Shown: positions 8,801 through 16,415 of the stretch, in pieces
Layout: every line of letters starts with the position of its first letter
How positions within the stretch are numbered: position 1 is the first letter of the stretch
Assembly: GCF_023145115.1 (NCBI RefSeq)
Contig: NZ_JAGLEJ010000030.1
Span: forward strand, 1 to 64,000
Length of the DNA stretch: 64,000 bases
Direction: 5' to 3'
DNA from: Algiphilus sp.
GTDB taxonomy: Bacteria > Pseudomonadota > Gammaproteobacteria > Nevskiales > Nevskiaceae
Position numbers and translations under genes: made by a program
The notes under the pieces: model-generated
Databases searched by the model: none
What the model saw: the letters and a program-made list of their open reading frames with translations, nothing else
What the model was told of the DNA's origin: nothing

Positions 8801-11640
8801 AGAATCGCTGAGGTGAGGAGTTGGCCGGCCCGCAGTCGGCAGTGTCGTTTTACCGATTTAGTGTCCTCGGCGTCGGGGCGAGCGGCGAGCAGCTGGGTGT
8901 GCGCCAGATGCCTGCGATGTATCTCGCTGACGATTCGGTTACTAGCGATGCGGGGTGGGCGGAAGGGCGATGGATCGCGTGGTAGGCGGACGACCTGGGG
9001 TGGAAGCGTGTCCACCTTCCATAATTCGTGTTTCTCGCCGTGCTGCAGGATCTGCGTTGTGACGACGTTCAGATGTCTGCGCTCCCACGGTATGTCGTAT
9101 CGTGGAAGCACCTTCTGCAGCGCGTCGAAGCGCATGAGAGGTGGTGACTCTCCGTCGCTCGAAAGCGTCTTGGCGTGGCGCCAGATGCAGCTTCGGACGA
9201 CCTCGAGTATTTCTCTCTTGCGTCTTTCTCGCGCAACTGCCGCCTTTTCCCGGTTCTTCGCCCGGGTGCGAATGCCACTGGTGCCGCCGGTGGGGGGCGC
9301 CGGCAACAGGAGGCGCCTTCGGCCTTTCCTGTGCTTGCGCGGGGAAGGAAGGCCGGGCACAACGTGCCAGCCTAGCCGCTCAAGGTGTACGCCAATGCGC
9401 GGGCTCACGATCGTCTTGAGGTCCCTCGGCGAGAAACACGAGTAAGAACCGTATGCAGCCTCTCCGAAGGCGCCATGGCCGAGCAATGCGTCGATAAGCT
9501 GGCCCGAGGTGCGTCGTTCAGCCAACTCCGTACGCAGATAGTGGCGCTGAACGTTGCCGCGGAAAGGGTAGGCTGCGCCACGGATCTCTGTCAGGAGTGC
9601 TGGCGTGACGAGCGATGCCTTGCCGTCAACAATGAAGAACAACCAGCTCGGCGCGGATCGGACCAATGGCTCGAATGCTTTGTGTGCGGCGAGCTGTCCC
9701 CTGTGGATGGCGTACGCCTGCAGCTGCTTCCGAGCCACGTCGGGCAGCCAGGCGATGCGCGTCTCGGCGTAGCGGTCCCCATCCTTGTCGGAAAGGGCGA
9801 TCAAGCCATCCTCCAGGTCGGTCAGTGCGATATCGATCGGATCCTGAACGGCGCGAGCGCCTGTGGCCCACTGAACCATGGTGACCGTATAGGCCACGAG
9901 CTGATTGTGGATCTCGACCAGTTGGCTAACCGTCGGGCGCCCCTTGCCGAGCCGCGGTACCTGGTCGGCCAGCGCCGCAATTGCCTTCCGGACCTCGCCT
10001 TGTTCGGGATAACCGTGGCTCCCCAGACGTTCCCACGGGGGCGGGGTAGTCAGCTCGCGGCGGCCTATTACGATTTGGCCGCGGGTGAGAGACCGCTGAA
10101 GCTGGTTGATGGCGTCTACATAGGCGAGCACGACGTCGTCATGGGGTGGCGCGTAGTAGTAGAGGCGGGCCGAGCAATGGTCGCCAAGGCCGTCGAGTGC
10201 GCACATGGTGGCCGCGGCTGCATCACCTGATAGATCGGCGACGAAACGGCGCAGGAAGGCGGCGATCCGGGTAAGTGTAAGCCGTGATTGGTGCTTCGAA
10301 TTGAGCGCATTCAGTGCGGGCTGCGCCACGCTCCGCCACTGTTGCGCGCTGCCGGCAAAGGCGTGCCCACCGGGCTGCTCTCGAGCGCGTGCCATCACGC
10401 TGTCGAGCCCCGGAAATGTCTCGATGATCGGCCAGATCTGCCAATCGCCGACGGGCTCGTAGAGCTGTGATTCCGATGCGGCCGGGATGAAGGCATCGGG
10501 CAATCGAGGTCGGCGAACGGTGAGATAGCGTCCTTGCAGCACGAGCCAGGGGATGCCGGGCTCGGAGGCTTCAATTTCGGTTTCGGTCGCCGCGATCCTG
10601 GTGGTCAGAAGTGTGTCGGTTGAAGCGCCGAAGAGAAGGCTCATGGCCACCAACTCCTTGACTTCCCGCTCCTGGGCCGCGGCTAGCCCCTTCCTGCCTG
10701 AAGGAGAACGCAACCATTCGAACAGAACCTGCAAGTCATGCAGCTGGAGGCGGTCACTGGCTGCTGGTAGATGCTGGTTGCGAGTGGTTATTGAGCGGCT
10801 GAGGTAGGCCGCCCGCAGGTATCGCTGTTTCGGCGACTCGCCGCGGCTATCGCGGCGGCGATCGAGCGTAACGCTTCCTTGGCGGTTGCCTGCGGCTTCC
10901 CCGGTTGGAGCAGCTCCCGCGGCTTTTCGTGCTTCGATGAGCATGGCGTCGCGGCGGTCGACGAGGAGTTCTGCGTCGATCTGCGTGTCGTCATCAGGGT
11001 CTGTGCGTCTAGTCTGTCGATCGTGCGGTGCGCCGCGTCGGCGGCTCGCCGGGAGTTTCGTCTCGCATGCGTATTCGATAAGCCGAGCGATTGCATCGAG
11101 ATGCCTCGGCACCTCTGCATCGATGGGGTGGGCGAGTCTGTAGGCCTGTGCCTGTTCGCGCAGCCTCTCGCCGAACGTGCGCAGACTCTGCGTCTGCTCA
11201 GCGGATTGATCAATTCGCTCTCTCAGCTTCTCGTTGCGTGCGGCTCGGCGGCAGGCGAGTCCGGCCATTCTGCGACTGTCGAGGAAGGCCTCGTTGGCAG
11301 CCATTTCTGGTCGTATTGCTAGAGACGCTACTAAAGCGACCTGCGCCATGCGATAGCCATGATCGGAATCGCAATGCGGTGCAGGCGTTCCAAGTGCAGC
11401 GTACTCGGGGTATGTGGATTTATAGCCCTGATATGTCGGTGAAGCGGTGGCGGGTCCTAGAGCTTCTTCGTTGGCGACCGCTGCGCGCAGGGTGCGTAGT
11501 TGGCGCGTCAGCCCGTCGGGCACCTCCTCCAATGTCTCCGACAGCTCTGCGAGCTCGGCGAGCCCTTGCAGGACGTGGCTCACATGCTTTCGGTCAGGCG
11601 GTGCGGGAATGGGTAGGGCCTGCTCCATGGGGCTGCCCAA
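5899..11640 (-). CDS. Giant protein with tandem tyrosine-recombinase domains, 1,913 aa
   Basis: Ordinary tyrosine recombinases are 300-450 residues; this one has 1,913. Two sets of the catalytic signature are visible. Set A: Arg596 (WATGAR), Lys619, His700-x-x-Arg703 (HYLR), His722 (LLGHG), with Tyr730 or Tyr733 as nucleophile. Set B: Arg1353 (YRLGLRRDEI), Lys1393, His1472-x-x-Arg1475 (FHHLRHSF), His1538 (ALVGHID), Tyr1548 (GTYCHTL). The spacings of set A are close to XerD. A third, degenerate set may lie before them: Ser340 in place of Arg, Thr455-x-x-Arg458, His488, Tyr494-496. A basic linker lies near 765-810. The 350-residue C-terminal region is unrecognised. The gene starts 230 bp from the tRNA-Arg remnant, so it is the likely integrase of the island. 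Whether both sets are active is unknown. Confidence 0.8.
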   Translation of the reverse strand: MGSPMEQALPIPAPPDRKHVSHVLQGLAELAELSETLEEVPDGLTRQLRTLRAAVANEEALGPATASPTYQGYKSTYPEYAALGTPAPHCDSDHGYRMAQVALVASLAIRPEMAANEAFLDSRRMAGLACRRAARNEKLRERIDQSAEQTQSLRTFGERLREQAQAYRLAHPIDAEVPRHLDAIARLIEYACETKLPASRRRGAPHDRQTRRTDPDDDTQIDAELLVDRRDAMLIEARKAAGAAPTGEAAGNRQGSVTLDRRRDSRGESPKQRYLRAAYLSRSITTRNQHLPAASDRLQLHDLQVLFEWLRSPSGRKGLAAAQEREVKELVAMSLLFGASTDTLLTTRIAATETEIEASEPGIPWLVLQGRYLTVRRPRLPDAFIPAASESQLYEPVGDWQIWPIIETFPGLDSVMARAREQPGGHAFAGSAQQWRSVAQPALNALNSKHQSRLTLTRIAAFLRRFVADLSGDAAAATMCALDGLGDHCSARLYYYAPPHDDVVLAYVDAINQLQRSLTRGQIVIGRRELTTPPPWERLGSHGYPEQGEVRKAIAALADQVPRLGKGRPTVSQLVEIHNQLVAYTVTMVQWATGARAVQDPIDIALTDLEDGLIALSDKDGDRYAETRIAWLPDVARKQLQAYAIHRGQLAAHKAFEPLVRSAPSWLFFIVDGKASLVTPALLTEIRGAAYPFRGNVQRHYLRTELAERRTSGQLIDALLGHGAFGEAAYGSYSCFSPRDLKTIVSPRIGVHLERLGWHVVPGLPSPRKHRKGRRRLLLPAPPTGGTSGIRTRAKNREKAAVARERRKREILEVVRSCIWRHAKTLSSDGESPPLMRFDALQKVLPRYDIPWERRHLNVVTTQILQHGEKHELWKVDTLPPQVVRLPRDPSPFRPPRIASNRIVSEIHRRHLAHTQLLAARPDAEDTKSVKRHCRLRAGQLLTSAILDSGLVARSFAEALPAALADGLYECGGRIWIDFAHSPGKPDDLFGAPTWIRRWFPTPLTASLLLRWRLDGLHWPAENGMSLDAILKTYFAELGVHYDEPVDIAKERGKSKLAHVRFDRAEHLPVETSSPVALLLQGGRTSLYTRIPRLLADFASDPSAGCSMSAPSWARVISGKALNTDTTPAEASKRRRTRNEPDNTSRPGDFLVRNADQQAISKRILRCLRGPQGYVDRPRARGELEALVPQLDAEQESLLRHLAEWALWCLTARDIGNGPLRVSSAYQYLRAVASPLLLSGAHLNSDQLRGEDGCEALIAAYDEAVESIKSNQARQYASQRIAEFHVFLTRRLGTPPIKWRGYSTHTKQKPNANFVSEAEFAAVRRSIDASGHGDRRRKLLHLLLILGYRLGLRRDEIAARQLNCLQGFPWHANTSQSLRPQLWIHAVQRGSIKRRASNRRLPLAHLLTREELDLLLDWAKLRASEVGDTRTGTERLFAPAPGATAKLADSDGFAEVSKLVRDVTGDETLDFHHLRHSFVSLHTARMLWPADATPLGQEEIAGLVPPEKLDGRKLIQSLMLSETLPRATMYQIAALVGHIDPQETVGTYCHTLDLLLERHLGREAPSLTARQVEHIMGKSDGAQRVARHRKKQTISEGGTKEPFAPGEEVAPLQAAHRALIEKARRKRLFLPLSELRPLTEQPLRDAGSATEDYPPLFSLYRLLRRAGLKESLEQRAEAANIPMGLAQPILRAARRFAGETTTAYRDPTRRRSRATRKRDSEANAGIDHRQLPETAGLARAIPKPIKERREAEAVYARLVEAMLPDAQLLEDAIVVFNASSRSSSYLALRTPAQIASFERVLQAAGVGRARLAVEVQTIGHNETSKVAAKRAAQMLNLNGKQVTVADRPRTRRSNAEVDQLNIRVLPTPSEQARLRVRNPNAMLKAAYGWRTGLFYALVCCTAGIERSAKASKP

Positions 11641-11870
11641 CTTATTCGGCCGCGCGCGGGGGGCTGTCTCCGCCCCTGGAGAGCCAACAAAGCGTGCATA
11701 TGTTCATGCGAGAGATTTTTAAAAATGTATGTCAAGCGTTACATATAGACCGAAAAGGACCTCTATGTCTAGAACGCTATCCGGCTCTGCCATCGATCTA
11801 ATGTATGTAATTCATACATTTATGTTGCATTCTGTCGCATAGTGTGGGATAACAATACACAGCGTGCATG
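11641..11870. promoter_or_regulatory. AT-rich region between recombinase gene and att site
   Basis: This 230-bp stretch is markedly AT-rich compared with everything to its right. It contains a perfect inverted repeat AATGTATG-TAATT-CATACATT at 11800-11820, next to the attachment site, and further ATGTATG-like words near 11725. It should hold the promoter of the giant recombinase and could hold arm-type recombinase binding sites. The function is inferred from position. Confidence 0.45.
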
Positions 11871-11917
11871 CCCTCCGAAGCCGAAGGTCGCAGGTTCAAG
11901 TCCTGCCAGGCGCGCCA
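11871..11917 (+). other. attR: 3' half of tRNA-Arg(CCG)
   Basis: The segment reads from an anticodon loop CTCCGAA (anticodon CCG) through the 3' anticodon stem GCCGA, variable loop, T-arm (GCAGGTTCAAGTCCTGC) and acceptor strand to the encoded CCA at 11917. The 5' half is missing: no D-arm or matching 5' acceptor strand lies upstream, and the sequence before the loop does not pair with GCCGA. This is what remains on one side when an element integrates at the anticodon loop of a tRNA gene. The intact tRNA-Arg should lie at the other island end, left of the window. Confidence 0.75.
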
Positions 11918-11932
11918 GACTACGGAAACGAA

Positions 11933-11968
11933 GAAGCCCGGCCAGGCTTTCGCCTGACCGGGCTTTTC
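11933..11968 (+). terminator. Rho-independent terminator after tRNA-Arg remnant
   Basis: AGCCCGGCCAGGC, a TTTC loop and GCCTGACCGGGCT form a stem of 13 positions with one mismatch, followed by TTTT. It lies 16 bp after the tRNA CCA and was probably the tRNA's own terminator. The same stem sits just beyond the stop of the convergent cytochrome gene and could work for it too. Confidence 0.75.
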
Positions 11969-11985
11969 GTTGGCTCCCCCCGGAA

Positions 11986-14900
11986 TCAGTTGCCGGCGCA
12001 GCTCGTGGAGCCGGGATAACGCTCCTCGTCGGCGACAACGACGTTGTTGATCCAGTCGACCACCAGTGCGTGTGCTTCCGCCGGCACGACGCTGCGCGCG
12101 ATCGGCGGCATCTGCGCGGCGGGCGTGTCGGCCTCGGGGCTGATGCGGTAGGCGAGGATCGAGCCGTCGGCATCACCGGGCTTGACGTCCACCGTGCGAC
12201 CGCCGCTTCCTTCCGAGCCGGTCGCGGTCGGTCCCTTGCAGATGCCGTAGCTGACGTTGGTCGGGCGGAACACGTCGAGGTAGTAGCCGGTGTTGGAAGC
12301 GAAGCCGCGCGGGTTGTGGCAGTGCTGGCAGTTGACCTCGAGCCAGGCGCGCGTGCGCGCCTCGACATCGGAGTCGGAGCCGGCCGGGTAGCCGGAGTCG
12401 CCCGGCACGTTGAAGTGCGGCAGGCGCTCGAGGTTGGTGGCGACGCCGCTCAGCGGGTCGACGCCGAGATCGTCCGGGCAGCCTGCCAGGTAGCCGTTGT
12501 CGCACAGCCAGGCGATCTGGTTGCTGCCGGCAATGGGATGGCGGCTTTGGTCGGTCACCAGCGACGACTCGGAGGCGTACGCGCGATTGAGGTTGCGGAC
12601 CTTGGGGCCGATCGGCGCCGAGCCACCCTCGAGATCGCGGTTGGCGTGGCAGGACAGGCACTGGTTGGCGGTTGGCACGCTGTAGTGGTCGGTCGACCCC
12701 TGCAGCAGCTCGCCGCTGTCGGCATCGCGGTAGTTCCAGCTGGCGGCGATGTCGTTCTGGCCGCGCATCTGCAGCTCGGCGTAGCGATGGCCCTCGTCAT
12801 CGGTCTTCCAGATGTAGGGCAGACCCTCCCAGCGCACCGAGCCGTTGTCGTTCTGGCGCTTGATGATCAGGCGCGTCTCGATGGCGGTCTCGTCACCGTT
12901 GTCGAGGAACGAGAAGGTCTTCGCGATGATGGTGCCGGTGGGAAACACGATGGTGCCGCTGGGCTGGGTGTTGCCGGGCGCCAGATAGGTGGCCTGCGTG
13001 CCGGGCGGCAGGAAGGCCACGCGGTACTTCACCGCGTAGTCCGAGAACAGCTTGGTATTGAGCACGAACGGGAAGCTGCGTCCGTTGGGCTCGCTGGTCG
13101 GATCCTCCGGATCCTGGAACAGATGGTACTGGTCCAGGCTCGGGCAGTTGACCTCGGCGGCCGCGAAGTTGACCTCGCCGGAGGCGACGCCGCGCTCGCA
13201 GAGCGCAGCCACTTCCTCGGGCGTCGGTGCCGGGTCGAGCTCGCCGCTGGGCTCGAAGGGCGGGATCACCACCGGCTCGATGGGCGCGAGGTTCTCGCCG
13301 AACTCGGCGACGCAGTCATGCGGGCTCATGTCGAGGCTGGCCGCGAACTGCGGCAGGCCCTGCAGGATGTTCCCGAGGTTGAGCAGATCCTGCAGCGGCG
13401 TGCTGCCGATCAACGCCAGCAGCGCCTCCAGGCCCTTGGTGCCGTGGAAGTTGGTGTAGGTCAGGCTGTCGCTGCCGAAATCGTTGTCGTCATCGATGCA
13501 CGACGAGAAGAAGATCGGCGTCTTGCGCGGATTGTCCGGCAGGTCGGTGTCGAACTTGTAGCCGTTGTAGTGGCACGACGGCTGCGGCTCCTCGTTGGTG
13601 TGCCGCGGCTTGCCCGGGAAGTTGGGCTCCTCGGGCAGCGGGTTGCCGTCGGCATCGACCGGGTAGGGACAGTCCGGGTTGTACTCGGGCAGCAGACCGT
13701 CCCAGACGATGTGCGCGCCACGCAGGCCCAGCTGGCCGGCGCCGCGCGGACAGGTGCCCGGATTGAGCAGGCAGCCGGTGGCGGTCTTGAGACCGACGAT
13801 CGCGGGCAGGAACTTGGCGATGTCCAGGCTGGTGAGATCGTTGAGCTTGGGCAGCTTGATGCCGTTGCCGTTGTTGCGGAACTTGTTGCGGTAGATCCGC
13901 ATGCCCTCGGTGTAGAAGTCGATCTTCTTGTCGGTCGGCCGGCCGGCGCCCTCCGGGAAGAGCTCGTAGCTGGCGTGGATGATGCCGCCGGTCTCGTTGT
14001 CGATGAACTCGTTGTCGTAGACGTCGATGCGGTCGTAGGCCAGCGTGATCATGCCGCTGCCCTGCGGCACGTTCGCCACGAAGCCACCCGACGTGAAGTT
14101 GTAGGTGTTGTTCATGCGCGCGACGTTGTGATGCATGATCGTGCGCTCGCCGTACTGCGTCAGGTTGTCCAGATCGTAGATCAGGAAGCCGCCGGTGTTG
14201 CACTCCGCGAGGTTGTAGGCGTACTCGCCGTGGCGGACGTTCTCGATCTCGAAGCCGAAGACGTTGTAGGCCGCACGCGAGTTGCGGATGATCGCGGTCG
14301 AGGTCTGGCCGACGTAGATGCCGGCGTCCGAGGCGCCGATGGACTCGGTGTCCTCGATGAGGATGTTCTGCGACTTCACCGGGTAGATGCCGTAGCGGCC
14401 GGCCCGGTCGCTGACCGTGTAGTCCGGGGAGTCGATGTCGGCGTTGGGGCCGTTGATCAGCGCCGAATCCGGATCCTGGGTGGCCGGGTCGGTGCACGCC
14501 ACGTGCAGCGGCGTATCGGCACCGGCGTAGTTGTCGGCACTCACCGGGTCGGGCGATTCGCGCCCGCCGTTGGACGACCAGAAGGCGCGCACGCCACGCA
14601 CGGTGCCGTGATCGACGTTGCGCATCTCGACGCCGTTGCCGGCGGTATCGGCGACGGTCATGTCCTCGATGACCACGCCACGGACTTCGTCGATCAGCAG
14701 GCCCTCGACGCCGTTGCTGTTGCGGAACGACAGCACGGTCTCGTCCATGCCGCAGCCCTTGATGGTCACGCCCTCGGTCTGCGTCAGCAGGAGCGTGGCG
14801 CGGATATCGAAGTAGCCGCAGTCGAAGCGCACCGTGTCGCCGGGGCGCGCGCTGATGAAGGCCTCGAGCGCCTCGTTGGTGGCATCGGGGCCAGGCTCGA

Positions 14901-15042
14901 TGAGGAATTCCCGCCCGTCGGCGTCGCCACCGCTGCCGGGGGCCGAGGGGTTGCCGTCGGGAGCTTCGCTGCCGCCGCAGGCTGAAAGGAGGGAAACCAG
15001 GGCCAGCGCCGTTGCGGCCGTGATGAATCGCATCGTGATCAT
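11986..15042 (-). CDS. Fused parallel beta-helix / diheme cytochrome c lipoprotein
   Basis: The ATG at 15042 follows a GGAGAGG site and gives a lipoprotein signal with lipobox SACGG (Cys22). The upstream extension of the frame lacks signal-peptide character, so this start is preferred. Residues about 60-450 form a right-handed parallel beta-helix with repeats such as GVVIEDMTVADTAGNGVEM (TIGR03805-like). The C-terminal part, from about 620, resembles the SO2930-type diheme cytochromes (TIGR03806-like), with heme motifs CLSCH at 795-799 and CQHCH at 905-909. In Shewanella and relatives these are usually two neighbouring genes; here one 1,018-residue protein carries both. It is predicted to be lipid-anchored and exported. 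Its substrate is unknown. Confidence 0.85.
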   Translation of the reverse strand: MITMRFITAATALALVSLLSACGGSEAPDGNPSAPGSGGDADGREFLIEPGPDATNEALEAFISARPGDTVRFDCGYFDIRATLLLTQTEGVTIKGCGMDETVLSFRNSNGVEGLLIDEVRGVVIEDMTVADTAGNGVEMRNVDHGTVRGVRAFWSSNGGRESPDPVSADNYAGADTPLHVACTDPATQDPDSALINGPNADIDSPDYTVSDRAGRYGIYPVKSQNILIEDTESIGASDAGIYVGQTSTAIIRNSRAAYNVFGFEIENVRHGEYAYNLAECNTGGFLIYDLDNLTQYGERTIMHHNVARMNNTYNFTSGGFVANVPQGSGMITLAYDRIDVYDNEFIDNETGGIIHASYELFPEGAGRPTDKKIDFYTEGMRIYRNKFRNNGNGIKLPKLNDLTSLDIAKFLPAIVGLKTATGCLLNPGTCPRGAGQLGLRGAHIVWDGLLPEYNPDCPYPVDADGNPLPEEPNFPGKPRHTNEEPQPSCHYNGYKFDTDLPDNPRKTPIFFSSCIDDDNDFGSDSLTYTNFHGTKGLEALLALIGSTPLQDLLNLGNILQGLPQFAASLDMSPHDCVAEFGENLAPIEPVVIPPFEPSGELDPAPTPEEVAALCERGVASGEVNFAAAEVNCPSLDQYHLFQDPEDPTSEPNGRSFPFVLNTKLFSDYAVKYRVAFLPPGTQATYLAPGNTQPSGTIVFPTGTIIAKTFSFLDNGDETAIETRLIIKRQNDNGSVRWEGLPYIWKTDDEGHRYAELQMRGQNDIAASWNYRDADSGELLQGSTDHYSVPTANQCLSCHANRDLEGGSAPIGPKVRNLNRAYASESSLVTDQSRHPIAGSNQIAWLCDNGYLAGCPDDLGVDPLSGVATNLERLPHFNVPGDSGYPAGSDSDVEARTRAWLEVNCQHCHNPRGFASNTGYYLDVFRPTNVSYGICKGPTATGSEGSGGRTVDVKPGDADGSILAYRISPEADTPAAQMPPIARSVVPAEAHALVVDWINNVVVADEERYPGSTSCAGN

Positions 15043-15226
15043 TGCCTCTCCGCGACGCCGGAAACCGGTTGGGTCGCATTCATTGGAATTTAACGTGACG
15101 CAACGATGACACCATCCGATCGCGCTGGGCATCGCAAAAAACCACTAACCGCGGGTGGTGCAGCGCGCCCTGTCGTGGGGCTTTCCGGCGCCCCGGTGGT
15201 GCGGCGAACGGGTTTTGCTGCGCCAT

Positions 15227-16339
15227 TCAGTCCGCGAAGCCGAAATGGACCGGATTGCTCAACGCCACCTTGCGGCCGTAGAAGCCGATGGCCTGCGCGG
15301 GCAGGGTCTCGGCCTCGGGCGTGCTGCCGTTGAGCTCGACGCGGTAGTAGTGACGTGCGCCGGGTTCCGGGGCGTAGGTGAAGAAGGTTTCCGGTGCGCT
15401 CGGTCGCAGGGTGTCCACGACCGCGCCGTTGTGCACGATGTCGAGCGTGTAGCCGGCCAGTGCGCGGAAGCCGTCGATGCGCACCCGGAAGCGCACCGAC
15501 TCGCCGGTGGCGACGGCGTTGTCGCCCATCAGCGTCTCGAAGGTGCCGTCGCCGTCGGTGTCCGCGTCCAGGATCAGGCGCTCGGCGCCCGGGGCGTAGC
15601 TGATGCTGGCACGGCCGCGCGCGATGGCCTCGATGACGGCCTCGGCGCTGCGTTCCGCCGCATAGACCCAGGTGGTGGGGGTGCCGATATTGAGTCCCAG
15701 CGGCTGGATGCCCTGCTGGTGGTGACAGTCGCTGCCGCCGCGCGCCGGCATGCGCAGGCCGGCTTCCATGAGGCTGTCCCAGAGATCCAGGTTGGCCCGA
15801 TTGTCGCTGGGGAATGCGTACAGCGCATTCCATACCTCCAGCGAGTCGACGATGCCGTCGTAGCCGAACAGCCACGGATCCGAGTTGGTGGGATGGTTCG
15901 CCGACAGGTGCACCCCCAGCTCGTCCGCCCTGGCGGCCAGCGCAGGGCCGCCGGCATCGCGCAGCGCGTAGAGCGCGCGATGGTCGTAGCGCGTGGCCGA
16001 CAGCGTATTGGCATGCCCCTTGGCCGTGGTGAACTCCGATCCGTAGAGCAGGATCATCTGCTCGGAGCGGTAGTCGGGGTCGTCCCAGGTGGCGATGACC
16101 CCGTCGACGTGGTTGTCGTGATCGGTCACCACGAAGAAGTCCATGCCGCGTGCCTCGGCGATGTCGACCAGGTCGGCCATGGGGTTGTCCAGCGCGTCCC
16201 GGCTGTGGTGCGAGTGCAGGTGCAGATCGCCCTTCATCCAGACGCCGTCGCGGCCGGCGGCATCGTCGGGAGTGGTATCGGCGCTGCCACAGGCTGCCAG
16301 TGCCAGCGCTGCGAGCGGCGCGACGAGGAAACGGATCAT
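15227..16339 (-). CDS. PHP-domain (CehA/McbA-like) metallohydrolase lipoprotein
   Basis: Starting at ATG 16339, the protein has a lipoprotein signal ending LALAACGS. It is followed by the PHP metal-binding motifs KGDLHLHSHHS, VVTDHDNH, SANHPTNS and GGSDCHHQQG. This is the CehA/McbA-type PHP family, metal-dependent phosphoesterases or hydrolases whose bacterial secreted members are mostly uncharacterised. The C-terminal 130 residues look like a beta-sandwich (VRFRVRIDGFRALAGYTLDI). It lies in the same orientation as, and just upstream of, the beta-helix cytochrome gene, with a gap of about 185 bp, so a shared exported role is possible. Confidence 0.8.
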   Translation of the reverse strand: MIRFLVAPLAALALAACGSADTTPDDAAGRDGVWMKGDLHLHSHHSRDALDNPMADLVDIAEARGMDFFVVTDHDNHVDGVIATWDDPDYRSEQMILLYGSEFTTAKGHANTLSATRYDHRALYALRDAGGPALAARADELGVHLSANHPTNSDPWLFGYDGIVDSLEVWNALYAFPSDNRANLDLWDSLMEAGLRMPARGGSDCHHQQGIQPLGLNIGTPTTWVYAAERSAEAVIEAIARGRASISYAPGAERLILDADTDGDGTFETLMGDNAVATGESVRFRVRIDGFRALAGYTLDIVHNGAVVDTLRPSAPETFFTYAPEPGARHYYRVELNGSTPEAETLPAQAIGFYGRKVALSNPVHFGFAD

Positions 16340-16415
16340 GGCGGGGTCGGAGGCGGTCCGGGGTCGGCGCGCGATTGTCACGGCAGCCGGTGTCCGTTCC
16401 GTGACAGCGTGCCGT

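Noticed and set aside
11820..11917. Complete tRNA gene
   Set aside because: Only the part from anticodon loop to CCA fits; no 5' acceptor strand or D-arm exists upstream.
12173..12661. Arg/Pro-rich ORF inside the cytochrome domain
   Set aside because: Out-of-frame reading of the cytochrome; no start signal or motif.
11842..14985. 1,047-aa ORF opposite the beta-helix cytochrome gene
   Set aside because: Val/Ala/Gly/Arg-rich composition without motifs, while the opposite frame has signal peptide, beta-helix and heme motifs; it is an antisense shadow of GC-rich coding DNA.
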